This document shows, piece after piece, positions 8,800 through 19,074 of a stretch of 59,676 nt of DNA; within the stretch, counting starts at the first letter, position 1, and every line of letters starts with the position of its first letter. This DNA is from Clostridia bacterium. GTDB lineage: Bacteria; Bacillota; Clostridia; TANB77; CAG-508. The notes beneath the pieces are model-generated. The model did not search any database. It worked only from the letters and a program-made list of their open reading frames with translations, and was not told where the DNA came from. The DNA lies in the NCBI GenBank assembly GCA_017479865.1, contig JAFVBS010000017.1:1-59676 (forward strand). Direction: 5' to 3'. A program made the position numbers and the translations under genes.

Positions 8800-9720
8800 G
8801 TGACAATCACGAAAAGAAGAACAATTATCATACTGCTTATTGCTATATTATTAGTATTAACACAAAGCCGAAGTAATGCCGTAACAACGAAAATATGGAA
8901 AAAAATTGCAACAAACGATTCTGATTTTCAACAAATTGAAAAAGGACAAAGTATAGAACAACAAGAACATCCTATTGAAACAAACAGTACTAATTTAAAA
9001 ATACTAAGAATTAATCAAGTAGGAATGACTCCTACATTTTCTCCCGAAGTGAAAGAATACTATTTTGTAACAGATATAGTTACTGACCTAGAAATAACAG
9101 CAGTTTCAGAGGATGATAACGCCCAAGTAGTGATTGAGGGAAACCAAAACTTACAAATGGGAAAAAATATCATAACAATTACAGTCACTAGCAAAGATAA
9201 TAGTCAGCAGTCAGAATATCAAATTCATGTTACAAGAACTAACAACACTGCACTAGCTAATACCAATTTAGAGACATTAGCAATTAGCCAAGGAACGCTG
9301 GTGCCTGAATTTGACAATTTAATAACGGAATATGAAACAGAGGTAGAAAACAATGTGAAAAGCATAAATATTCTGGCAATTCCAGAAAGCATGAATGCTA
9401 AAGTTACCATACAAGGAAATCAAAAACTAGCAGTAGGAGATAACCTCATTGTAGTTACAGTACTAGCAGAGGATAATTTAACAGAAAAACAATATCGAGT
9501 AAGAGTACACAGAAGAAACGATGAGGAACAACAATTAAGTGAGCAAGAACAAGCAAGTAATGCAAAAAGGGCGGCAGCTATTATAGAAGAAAAAAGTAAT
9601 TCCATCCATCATGTCATAGAACCAGAAAATAGAAGTAGAATAGCCTTTTTGATAATTGCAATCATTGGAGTTACAATGATTTTGATAGCCATTTTTTTGA
9701 GGAGAAAAAGAAAAAATTAA
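8800..9720 (+). CDS. membrane-anchored protein with two cadherin-like beta-sandwich repeats
   Basis: Signal or anchor segment at residues 6-28, two cadherin-like beta-sandwich domains (about 65-145 and 150-240; each runs from TNL-type starts through GNQxLxxGxN to the YxxxVxR strand), a Gln/Glu-rich stalk, then a C-terminal membrane segment with an RRKRKN tail. The start is odd. The frame has a GTG at 8800, but this overlaps the ribosome site AGGAGG (8795-8800). That site is well spaced for the codon at 8806-8808, which is ATC rather than ATG. Function is unknown, and the location suggests a cell-surface role. Confidence 0.8.
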   Translation: MTITKRRTIIILLIAILLVLTQSRSNAVTTKIWKKIATNDSDFQQIEKGQSIEQQEHPIETNSTNLKILRINQVGMTPTFSPEVKEYYFVTDIVTDLEITAVSEDDNAQVVIEGNQNLQMGKNIITITVTSKDNSQQSEYQIHVTRTNNTALANTNLETLAISQGTLVPEFDNLITEYETEVENNVKSINILAIPESMNAKVTIQGNQKLAVGDNLIVVTVLAEDNLTEKQYRVRVHRRNDEEQQLSEQEQASNAKRAAAIIEEKSNSIHHVIEPENRSRIAFLIIAIIGVTMILIAIFLRRKRKN

Positions 9721-9752
9721 ATGTTACAATTTCGTGACATCATAAAAAAGTA

Positions 9753-9781
9753 TTGACAAATTATTATCTCATAGATAAAAT
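9753..9781 (+). promoter_or_regulatory. strong promoter of the prepilin-like GLUG gene
   Basis: TTGACA, 17-bp spacer, TAAAAT. Just upstream is TTACAATTTCGTGAC, nearly repeated (TTACAATTTCATGAC) before the promoter of the second prepilin-like gene at the right edge. A shared regulator box is possible. Confidence 0.75.
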
Positions 9782-9819
9782 AAAAGCGAAAAACAAAAGA
9801 AGGGGAGGAACAAGAAAAA

Positions 9820-12800
9820 ATGAGATACTTAAGAAAACAAAAAGAAGCAAAATACTCTAGCAATAAAAGAAATGAAAAAGGCATTACACTGATTGCTTTA
9901 ATTGTCACGATTATAATTTTACTTATCTTGGCAGGAGTAACCATTAATGCTGTATTTGGTGAACATGGAATTATTAAAAGAGGTGAGGAAGCTCAAGAGA
10001 CTACAACAGTAGCATCTGAAGATGAAGCAATTAGGTTAGCTTTAATTTCTTGTAAAGCTACAGGAGAAAGTGTAACAGCGAGACAATTAGAGGAGGAACT
10101 TAAAAATAGTAACAACTCCGTAACAGTAATTTCATATAATGATAATCTATATGCAACTTTTACAGATACAAATCACATTTATGAAATAGATAAGGCTGGC
10201 AATATTACTTCGGTAAGTGCAATTGCAAATATAGAATTTGATGAAGCAAGCCTCTATAAAATTAATTTACCAGCATGGAAACCTTGGGAAGCTTTAAGAG
10301 GATATATTCCAATCTATACAGTAGAACAATACCAAAAGATATGTTCAGAAGTGCAAGACTATGAAATAAAAGACTTAAATAACATATCAAAGGGTAAATT
10401 TAACATGAATAAAAATGCAAATTATGTATTAATGAATGATTTGGATTTTAAAGGAAGAAGTATTTCACCAATTCCTGATTTCAAAGGGATTTTTGAAGGA
10501 AATGGTCGCACAATTAAAAACCTAAATATTAATACTAAAACTTATGGATCTGATGGAATGATTGCAGATGCAACAGATGCAAAAGTACAAAATTTATTAA
10601 TACAAGATTCAATATGTAATGGAGATGGTGCAACTGGAATGTTAATTGGAAGAGCAATTAATACAACAGTTGAAAATTGTTATGTTAAAGATTGCACAAT
10701 AAAAAGTGAATATGGAGTTGGAGGATTGGTTGGTCTTGCAACAGAAAAAGGAATTACAATCAAAGGCTGTAAAAATATTAACTCAAAAATGGGGGGCGTG
10801 ATTGCTTCTGGAATACTAGGACACTCTCTTGGAGGAACTGTCAATATTGAAGATTGTTCCGTAATATCAGCAGAGCAACCTTTAGAATTAACTGGAGGAA
10901 TAGTTTCAGAAATAAATATAGAAAAATCAAAGGACAATGATAATATAAATATTAAAAATTGCAAGGTTAAAAATATTAAGTTGACTAGTTCAGCCGATAA
11001 AAAAAGGGAGGAATTCTTGGATCTGTTGTAAGATATCATAACGACACATATGCTGGAACCATTACAATACAAAATTGTGAAGTTAATCAAGTAACAGGAA
11101 ATGGGTCTGGTATGATTGATTTTATTGGAATTGCTTCAAAGCTAAAACTAGATAATTGTAAAGCTTCTAATGTTAATATTATGCCTTCAGCTCTGTATGT
11201 ACCATCTGGAGGAATGATTGGACATATTTACGAGGTCAAAAAAATAGAAATAAATGGATGTGATGTAGCAGATGTCACGATAAATAGCTTCTACAAACAG
11301 AGCAATACTGGGATGCTTTCAGGGGGAATTATAGGCTATCTTCAATATGGTAGCCTAGCAATGAATAAGTGTAATGCCAAGAACTTTAAGGCTTATGGAG
11401 GAAATGTTGCAGCAGGAATTGTAGGATTTGCAGAGGGAGCGGTTAATGCTAGTACATGCAGTGTGCTTGGCTTTGAGCTAGAAACTGATATTGCAACTAT
11501 TTCAAAAAATTATGGAAAATCGCCTAATCGCGCAGGAGGAATAGTGGGTTTTGGTAAAACAGTTACATTGGCTGGATGCAATTCGTATGATGGAAAAATA
11601 ACAAAAGCAGATGCAATTGGAGGAACAGTAGGCTCGGTAGTTACAACGTGTAATATTAGTGGCTGTGAAGTAAAAAATGTCGTGGTAGATGGCAGATTAG
11701 CAATTCAAGACTCTTACTGTGTGGCAGGGGGAATTATAGGTGAAATAATTTCATCTGCAGGTTCACAAATAGAACAATGTAATATATCTAACAGCAAAGT
11801 GCTTGGAAAATCTTGTAGCGGGGGAGTTGTTGGTTTTAATTATGGAGCTTTTATCACAAATTGTAATATAAAAAATTCAAATGTTGGTTTTTTTGAAAAT
11901 GATGGTAACAAAAGTTATAGGAGTGGAGGAATTACTGGATATTCTCGTTATAACTCGAAAGATATTTCTGCAACAAATGTAATTAATACTAATGTGTGTG
12001 CCACAGAATCTAGTGGGGGAATCATAGGATTTAATGATGGTACCCAATCTATTGTAAACTGCAAAGTTGAAGGTTCCAATATTGGATTTGTAAACAATAA
12101 CGCTGACTATAAAAGTCAGAGAAGTGGAGGGGTTGTTGCATTTTCTAGTGGAGGAGAACAAAAAAACATTTCCACAACACAGGTAATTAATACCAATGTG
12201 TGCGCAAGCGATGAAAGCGGTGGAATTATTGGATTTGATACTGGCGTTTCCATCATGAATTGTGATGTTAAAAAAATGAATATCGGTTTTATAGAAAGTG
12301 ATAACACATATAGAAGTCAGAGAAGTGGTGGCGCTGTAGCGTTTGCTTACGGTTCTCAAAAAATATCTATTTCAGAAGTAAATGTTGAAAATGCCAATAT
12401 CTGTGCCAAAGAGGCCAGTGGAGGAATTGTTGGCAATAATGTCAATGCTTCTGTGGTAAAGTGTAATATTGAGGGCTCAACAATAGGGTTTGTTGAAAGT
12501 AACAGTGAATATAAAAGTGTAAAAAGCGGTGGAGCTATTGGCTTTATAGGTTATCAAAGAGATCCAATACCTTTAACAGTTGATACAATAACGGTAAAAA
12601 ATACAGATGTTAAAGGAACAGATTGGATTGGAGGAGCTATAGGAGGATTGGGATCATCAGGGCATACCTTAACAAATTTAAAAACAGAAAATGTCAAGAT
12701 AGAAGATATTAAGGGGAATTCTAGTTATAAATATTTAGGTGGCATCATCGGAATTACTAGCGACAGTATCAAAAATGCAGAAGCTAATAATGTAACAATA

Positions 12801-13379
12801 AAATGCACTTACGACTTTACTGGCGGAGCAATAGGAGGAATTGCAGGACAGTGTAGCTCAATAGAAAGTGGTAAGGTTGCAAAAGTTGAAATTCAATCTT
12901 TAGCAGCTTCTTCAAATCCAAATTCAACTAGAGTAGAGCATTATACAGGAGGAATTGTAGGAATTACAAAGTTAGCAAAATCTTGTGAAGTAAGAGAAGC
13001 AAGTATTTCAAATGCAGGAGACAATATATATGGAACAGGAGGAATTATAGGACATGGAATCTACGGTGCATTAATTCAAGATTGTAATATATATGATTCT
13101 TCTATCACTGGAAGAAATGAAGTTGGAGGCATTTGTGGAGCAACGGCTGATAGAATAGATAACTGTAGTGTGAATAATACTACAGTAAAGGGTGACAATA
13201 AAGTAGGAGGTTTTGTTGGACATGTTTCCCAAGCAAGTCTTACTATAAAGAATTCGAAACTAGATAAATGCAAAACTTATGGTAATAGCAATTATGGAAT
13301 ATATATTGGAGAAAATTTAGCCGGAGCAACAGACACAACAACCGCAACTTCGAAAGACAGTACAGCAGAAAAAAATTAA
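9820..13379 (+). CDS. prepilin-like GLUG-repeat adhesin, interrupted by a frameshift in an A7 run
   Basis: A giant surface protein (about 1,185 residues if restored). The N-terminus has a type IV prepilin-like methylation and membrane motif, KGITLIALIVTIIILLILAG, with a downstream Glu-containing region. The rest is many GLUG-type repeats (GGIVG...C.V.. pattern) from about residue 230 to the end, with a Thr/Ser tail. The first frame stops at 11029-11031. The homologous frame resumes directly at the GGILGSVVRYHN segment, so one base is missing in the A7 run at 10999-11005 (or a -1 slip happens there). Everything else is intact over 2.3 kb downstream, which suggests a recent lesion, phase variation or slippage. 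It is preceded by a strong promoter. Confidence 0.85.
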
Positions 13380-13471
13380 AAAGTAAAGAATGGATAATAA
13401 GGGAAAGTTATTTATGTATAAAATAGCTTTCCTTTATCCACATAAAAAAATAATGAAAATTGGCGAAAAAG

Positions 13472-15034
13472 ATGAAGAAAAATAAAGTAAAAAATATAGT
13501 TTCAATTTTAATAGTAATTCTTTCAAATATATATATTATATGGAGATTTGCAACCTTACCAATAGGAATTAATGCAAAATCTGTGTTTTTTTCATGCTTA
13601 TTATTGTTTTTTGAATTAATAGAACACACAGAATTTATGGTATTTTATTTTAACACGTTTATCTCAAAAGATATCAAGGTTAAGAACAGTAAATTAGGAA
13701 AAGAGCCTAATATAGATGTTTTAATTCCGACCATCAATGAAGCATATGAACTTATTGAAGAAACAATCAAGGCTTGCACAGAAATAGAATATGCTAATAA
13801 ATTTATCTATTTATTAGATGATGGTAACAGAAAAGAAATAAAAGAACTGGCAGAGAAATACAATATTCATTATGTAGCAAGAGTAAGTCATGAAAATGCC
13901 AAAGCTGGAAATTTAAATTACGCATTAAACTTGATAAAATCTGAATATATTTTGGTACTTGATTGCGATATGAAGCCGAAAAAAACAATCATAAATGATA
14001 TTATGCCATATTTTGCTGATGAAACAGTAGGATTTGTGCAAACTCCACAATGCTTTGAAAATCCAGATATTTATCAATATCGTTTTGAATTGTTTAAAAG
14101 TATACCAAATTCTCAGAATTATTTTTATCAAGTGTTACAGGAAAAGAAAAATAATATTAATGCGGTGGTATTTTGTGGAACAAATGCTATTATCAAAAGA
14201 GAGGCTTTAGACAAAATTGGCGGATTTGCAACTGGATCCATTACTGAAGATATTGCAACAGGCATGCTGATTGAAAATGCTGGCTACAAGGGAATATATG
14301 TCAATCAAGCAGAGGCGTTTGGAATTCAAGAAAATGAACTTGGCTCTTTTATTAGACAACGTAGTAGATGGTGTAGAGGTTGCTTACAAGTGGGAAAAGA
14401 CTATCGAAATAGAAACTATCAAGGTCTAAATATAAGGCAAAAGCTTGAATATTTTACTAGTATTTATTATTGGCTATTTGGAATCAAAAGAATTTTCTTT
14501 TTATTACTTCCTATCTTATATAGCTTTTTTGGCATTGTCTTAATAAAAGCAAATCTTTTAAATTTTTTAGTATTGTGGTTTCCACAATACATATTAAAGA
14601 GATTATATATTGATAAGGTATATCATAATAAGAGATCATCTACTTGGAATAAATTGTACCAAATTATATTATCCCCAGTTTTGGCAAAAGAAGCAATTTT
14701 GGAATTAATAGGAATTAGAAAAAAGAAGTTTGAAGTATCTAGCAAAACAAAAAAAGGCGTGCAAAATAAAAAATATCAAATTGAGTTGGCTACTACTCAT
14801 ACTATATTATTATTCTTAAATATAGTGGGATACTTTATCAGCTTATTTAGAATCAAGTATTTTTCTTATTATATTCTTACATTAGTTTGGAATATTTCAA
14901 ATATGGGCTATTTAATACTTGCATTGATATTTGACTTATCAAATAAAGAACGAAACGATTATTTATATGTACAAAGAGATAATTATTCGAAGATGTCGTT
15001 AATTAAAATTGTTGTGGGTGAAAAAAATGAGTAG
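13472..15034 (+). CDS. processive family 2 glycosyltransferase (cellulose-synthase-like)
   Basis: A membrane GT2 enzyme of the BcsA-like type. Two N-terminal membrane segments precede the catalytic domain, which shows the IPTINEAYE start, LDDGN, the DxD as LDCDMKP, the TED motif as SITEDIA, and the QxxRW motif as QRSRWCRGCLQ. Several membrane segments follow. No PilZ domain is present, so c-di-GMP control of the BcsA kind is not evident. The start is unclear: ATG 13472 is used, a TTG lies at 13460, and neither has a good ribosome site. The next gene, a GH5 glucanase, overlaps its stop, as in exopolysaccharide operons. The product could be a beta-glucan. Confidence 0.85.
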   Translation: MKKNKVKNIVSILIVILSNIYIIWRFATLPIGINAKSVFFSCLLLFFELIEHTEFMVFYFNTFISKDIKVKNSKLGKEPNIDVLIPTINEAYELIEETIKACTEIEYANKFIYLLDDGNRKEIKELAEKYNIHYVARVSHENAKAGNLNYALNLIKSEYILVLDCDMKPKKTIINDIMPYFADETVGFVQTPQCFENPDIYQYRFELFKSIPNSQNYFYQVLQEKKNNINAVVFCGTNAIIKREALDKIGGFATGSITEDIATGMLIENAGYKGIYVNQAEAFGIQENELGSFIRQRSRWCRGCLQVGKDYRNRNYQGLNIRQKLEYFTSIYYWLFGIKRIFFLLLPILYSFFGIVLIKANLLNFLVLWFPQYILKRLYIDKVYHNKRSSTWNKLYQIILSPVLAKEAILELIGIRKKKFEVSSKTKKGVQNKKYQIELATTHTILLFLNIVGYFISLFRIKYFSYYILTLVWNISNMGYLILALIFDLSNKERNDYLYVQRDNYSKMSLIKIVVGEKNE

Positions 15035-16070
15035 AATGGGGAAGATATTAATAGGGTTTATTATAGTGATTATTGTGGCAGGAACAATTAGTATCATTGC
15101 ATTTAATCGCTTTAGGCAAAAGTATTATAACAGAGTGACATATAATGGAAATTTAAAAATTGTTGGAACCAATGTAGAAAATCAATTTGGCGAAGTAATT
15201 CAATTAAGAGGGGTAAGCTCACATGGAATACAATGGAACTATTATCAGTGTATTACAGATGAAAGCTTGGAGCATTTAAGAGATAACTGGAAAATGAATG
15301 TGTTTAGGGTGGCAATGTATATTGGACAGGATGGGTACATACAAAACAAAGAGAAAATGTATGCAAGAATGGTTGATATAGTAGAAAAGTGCATTAAAGC
15401 AGATATATATGTAATAGTGGATTGGCACATAACTGATAGCAAGGAAATGAATTTATATCAAGAAGAGGCAAAAGAATTTTTTAGTAATATATCCATGCAA
15501 TATAAAGATGTGCCAAATTTAATCTATGAAATTTGTAACGAACCGAATGACGCAAGTTGGGAAAAGGAAATTGTCCCATATGCAACTGAGATGATTGAGA
15601 CCATTAGAAAAAATTCTAAAAATGCTATTGTAATAGTAGGAACACCGAATTACTCCAGAAATATATTATCGCCAACTAATACTCCATTGAAATTTTCTAA
15701 TGTGTTGTATGCATACCATTTTTATGCTAATACGCATAAAAATGCGGAAAGACAAATTTTAAACTATTCTTATGAACAGGGAATTCCAATTATCGTTTCA
15801 GAATGGGGAATATGTGATTATACAGGAGATGGTGATATCAATTATGAAGAATCTAATCAATGGATTCAATTTTTGAATGAACGAAATATTGGCTGGGTTA
15901 ATTGGTCATATTCGTATAAAGATGAAACATCAGCTATTTTAAAAAAAGAAATAGAAGAGCATTTGAATGAAAATATTGAGAATTTCTTATCAAAATCAGG
16001 AAAATACATTGAAAAACTTATGAAGAATACCGATGAAGAAGTTAGAAAAAAACAGTTTATCTCTTTTTGA
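15027..16070 (+). CDS. membrane-anchored GH5 family glucanase
   Basis: An extracytoplasmic endoglucanase-like protein with one N-terminal membrane anchor (about 6-26). GH5 hallmarks: LRGVSSHGIQW, WHI after a VIVDW strand, the acid/base Glu in YEICNEPND, a histidine and tyrosine in YAYHFYA, and the nucleophile Glu in IVSEWGICDY. It overlaps the end of the GT2 gene by 8 nt. Cellulose-type operons often carry a glucanase that trims or helps release the polymer; that role is inferred here. The ATG at 15027 was chosen because it overlaps the upstream stop; the longer frame has only a TTG. Confidence 0.88.
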   Translation: MSRMGKILIGFIIVIIVAGTISIIAFNRFRQKYYNRVTYNGNLKIVGTNVENQFGEVIQLRGVSSHGIQWNYYQCITDESLEHLRDNWKMNVFRVAMYIGQDGYIQNKEKMYARMVDIVEKCIKADIYVIVDWHITDSKEMNLYQEEAKEFFSNISMQYKDVPNLIYEICNEPNDASWEKEIVPYATEMIETIRKNSKNAIVIVGTPNYSRNILSPTNTPLKFSNVLYAYHFYANTHKNAERQILNYSYEQGIPIIVSEWGICDYTGDGDINYEESNQWIQFLNERNIGWVNWSYSYKDETSAILKKEIEEHLNENIENFLSKSGKYIEKLMKNTDEEVRKKQFISF

Positions 16071-16194
16071 AATAAGTATTATCAGGTCAGTACGAGGGAT
16101 ATTTAATAGATAATATTTTAAAATATGGTTGACGAAATGAAGAAAAAAGGAGATAATATAGAAAATAAATAAAAACAAAGAATGGAACAAGAAT

Positions 16195-17250
16195 ATGAAA
16201 AGAACAAAGAAAATGATAAGAAATTTCATTGTCTTTCTACTATTAATTATATTAACTTTTTACATTATATTCAAGGATCAAGATATTTCTCAAATACTTG
16301 TGATAATCGATAGCGGAAAAAAGCAATTTATTGCAGTTGGTGTTATATGTATGCTTTTTTACCTGAGCTGCGAAGCAATCAATATTGGAAGAACACTAAA
16401 AGTATTAAACGAGAAAAGCACATTTTTGAAAAACTTGAAATATGCTTTTATAGGATTTTTCTTCAGCTCTATTACACCTGCTGCAAGTGGTGGACAGCCA
16501 ATGCAAGTTTATTTTATGCATCAAGACAATATTTCAGTGGCCAATGCTACTTTGACACTTTTAATTAATTTAAGTTGTGTACAAATTGTTACTATTTCGT
16601 TAGCAATGGTTAGCCTATTACTTAATTATCAATACTTAAATGTTGCTATGTTATGGTTCTTATTTATTGGTATTTTCTTAAATTTAAGTGCTTTAACTTT
16701 GTTATTTATCTCTATCTTCTCAAAAAGAGCCACGAAATGGCTAATTAAGGTTGCTATCAAAGTTTTAAAGTTTTTTAGAGCGAAAGATATTGAAAAAAAA
16801 CAAATTCGATTTCAAGAGGAGTTAAGCCAATATCAAGTAAGTGCCATTTATATTCGAAGCCATAAACTTGTGATGTTAAAAACATTATTAACAACATATG
16901 CTCAATTTTTAGTATTTTACAGTATTTCATATTGGGTATATCGTACATTTGGAATGACAGAATATTCTATTGGTAAAATTATTACAATGCAATCTGTACT
17001 ATATGCAACAGTTTCTGGTATTCCACTACCTGGAGCGGTAGGAGTAAGTGAAGGAGGATTTATTGCCATATTTCATCAAATATATCCCGAATATATGGTT
17101 AGTGGAGCAATGCTACTGAATCGTGGAATTAGTTTCTACCTGTTCGTTTTACTTAGTTTAGTGGTAGTGGTTGTAAGCCTTCTTAGGGGAAAAAAGCAAG
17201 AGATGGTAGAAGAAAATAAAGGGGAAGAAACAGATACAGAAAAAAGTTGA
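16195..17250 (+). CDS. flippase-like integral membrane protein (UPF0104/LPG synthase TM family)
   Basis: A 351-residue protein with about eight membrane segments. It has the family's features: SSITPAASGGQPMQ after the second or third segment, and a GIPLPGAVGVSEGGF loop near the end. Members include the MprF N-terminal flippase and AglD-type proteins, which move or modify lipid-linked molecules. Placed among glycosyltransferase and acyltransferase genes, it may handle a lipid carrier in envelope polymer synthesis. Note that it ends with TGA, showing that TGA works as a stop codon here. Confidence 0.83.
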   Translation: MKRTKKMIRNFIVFLLLIILTFYIIFKDQDISQILVIIDSGKKQFIAVGVICMLFYLSCEAINIGRTLKVLNEKSTFLKNLKYAFIGFFFSSITPAASGGQPMQVYFMHQDNISVANATLTLLINLSCVQIVTISLAMVSLLLNYQYLNVAMLWFLFIGIFLNLSALTLLFISIFSKRATKWLIKVAIKVLKFFRAKDIEKKQIRFQEELSQYQVSAIYIRSHKLVMLKTLLTTYAQFLVFYSISYWVYRTFGMTEYSIGKIITMQSVLYATVSGIPLPGAVGVSEGGFIAIFHQIYPEYMVSGAMLLNRGISFYLFVLLSLVVVVVSLLRGKKQEMVEENKGEETDTEKS

Positions 17251-17293
17251 AAAAAAACAAATTATCATATATAATGTCATAGGGGAGTAAAAA

Positions 17294-18136
17294 ATGATCA
17301 ATATACTTTTATGTGGAAATCAAAAAGTCTTCGATGGAGCGTTAACGGAGTTAATATCAATCACTAACAGAACAAAGGATGCAATCTGCTGTTACATTTT
17401 TACAATGGATGTTTCTAGAATTAAGGCAGATTACACTTGCATTACCGATGAGCAAGTAGCTTTCTTAAATGAAGTAGTAAAATTGAAAAACAAAGAGAAT
17501 CAAGTTATTAAGGTAGATGTAACAGAATTATATGAAAAAGAATTTGGTAATTGCAAAAATGAAAGTGCTTATTGTACACCATATACTTTGCTAAGATTGT
17601 TAGCGGATATGGTTCCAAACATACCAGACAAGCTTTTATATTTGGACATTGATATGATGGCATATGGAGACATTAGTGAATTGTACAACACAGATATTTC
17701 CGAATATGAATATGCGGCAGTAAAAGAAAAGTACGGTTGTATTTTCATTTGGCCAGACTATATTAATGCTGGTATGCTATTATTCAACATGAAAAAAATA
17801 AGAAAAACAGGGCTTTTACAAAAAGCACGCCATTTAATCAAAACGAAAAAAATGTTATTTGCTGACCAAGATGCAGTTTATTACTCTACTACTCAAAAAT
17901 TACTGCTTCCAAGAAAATTTAATGAACAATCAAGTTTTAAAAGAGAAGACACTATCATTTGCCACTTTTGCAAAAGATTAATGTGGTTGCCATATCCACA
18001 TACAGAGAATTATAAGCAATGGCAAATTGATGGAATTCACAAAGAATTAAAATGCTATATATTTGATAAGGATTTAGCAGAATATACAGAATTAAAATCA
18101 GAATTTGAAAAGAGAATCAAGGAAGCAATGCAATGA
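17294..18136 (+). CDS. family 8 glycosyltransferase
   Basis: A cytoplasmic retaining glycosyltransferase of 280 residues. The GT8 DxD motif reads YLDIDMMAYGDI near residue 118, followed by an INAGMLLFN motif and DQDAVYYS, all standard in GT8 (LgtC/glycogenin fold). A late CHFC segment matches the terminal metal-ligand His region. It likely adds galactose or glucose to a surface glycan or lipid. The ATG follows GGGGAG, and its stop overlaps the next gene's possible start. Confidence 0.87.
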   Translation: MINILLCGNQKVFDGALTELISITNRTKDAICCYIFTMDVSRIKADYTCITDEQVAFLNEVVKLKNKENQVIKVDVTELYEKEFGNCKNESAYCTPYTLLRLLADMVPNIPDKLLYLDIDMMAYGDISELYNTDISEYEYAAVKEKYGCIFIWPDYINAGMLLFNMKKIRKTGLLQKARHLIKTKKMLFADQDAVYYSTTQKLLLPRKFNEQSSFKREDTIICHFCKRLMWLPYPHTENYKQWQIDGIHKELKCYIFDKDLAEYTELKSEFEKRIKEAMQ

Positions 18137-18192
18137 GTATGAGGCTTAAAAACAATTATGTTAGCAAAGATAGAAAATATAGGAGATATAAA

Positions 18193-19074
18193 ATGAAAAA
18201 TGAAAATACTGAAATGGCGCAGGACAGAATTGAAATTATGGAAAAAATAAAAAAACTAGAAGAAGAGGGACTTTTTGATGTGGATGCGGAAAATGACTTA
18301 CCTACCATTGAACTGTTGCCAGATAAAGTAGATTATTTAAATAAAAAAAGTTCTAGCAGGTTAAAAGCGAGAGTAGCCAATACCGTGGGAGAAAGATTCC
18401 TTGAAAATTTGATAAAAAAAAATAAACTAATTATTAAAGAAATCATTGGACTAGAAAACTTTAAACAAGTCAAAACGGGAGCAATGATTACTTGTAATCA
18501 TTTTAATCCTTTTGATTGTTTTACTATAGAATCAGTATTTCGCTTGACAGAGCAAGCCAAAAACCAAAAATTATATAAAGTAATTCGAGAAGGAAATTAT
18601 ACCAATTTTCCTGGCCTTTATGGTTTTTTATTCCGCAATTGTGATACATTACCGTTAAGTTCAAATATTGATACCATGAAAGAATTTATGAATGCTGTGG
18701 AAAAAATTTTACAAAGAGGAGATTATATTTTAATTTATCCAGAGCAAAGTTTATGGTGGAATTATAAAAAACCAAAGCCATTAAAAGATGGTGCTTTTAA
18801 AATAGCAGTCAAAAACAATGTTCCGATTATTCCAATTTTTATTACTATGGAAGATAGTGACCAAATAGGACCAGATGGATTTCCAATTCAAGAATATACT
18901 GTACATATTCTTGAACCTATTTATCTAGATAAAAGCTTGAGCAACAAAGAAAATGTAGAAAAAATGAAAGAAAAGAATTTTCAAGATTGGAAACAGGTTT
19001 ATGAACAATTTTATGGAATTCCTCTGGAATATACAACCATTAAAAAGGAAACTAGTGAGGTAAATGGAAACTAA
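18193..19074 (+). CDS. PlsC-type 1-acylglycerol-3-phosphate acyltransferase family protein
   Basis: The acyltransferase HX4D motif is present as CNHFNPFDC, followed by an IREGNY segment and the IYPEQS motif. It would acylate lysophosphatidate or a related acceptor at the membrane. The start is probably the ATG at 18193 behind TAGGAGATATAAA. An in-frame ATG at 18133 overlaps the previous stop, also has a weak AAGGA, and would add 20 basic residues. It is followed, with an 11-nt overlap, by a second related gene. Confidence 0.85.
   Translation: MKNENTEMAQDRIEIMEKIKKLEEEGLFDVDAENDLPTIELLPDKVDYLNKKSSSRLKARVANTVGERFLENLIKKNKLIIKEIIGLENFKQVKTGAMITCNHFNPFDCFTIESVFRLTEQAKNQKLYKVIREGNYTNFPGLYGFLFRNCDTLPLSSNIDTMKEFMNAVEKILQRGDYILIYPEQSLWWNYKKPKPLKDGAFKIAVKNNVPIIPIFITMEDSDQIGPDGFPIQEYTVHILEPIYLDKSLSNKENVEKMKEKNFQDWKQVYEQFYGIPLEYTTIKKETSEVNGN

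Noticed and set aside
10990..11031. CGGA-type site in the GLUG gene
   Set aside because: The break is at an A7 run and needs a -1 shift, not +1; no CGG codon is there.
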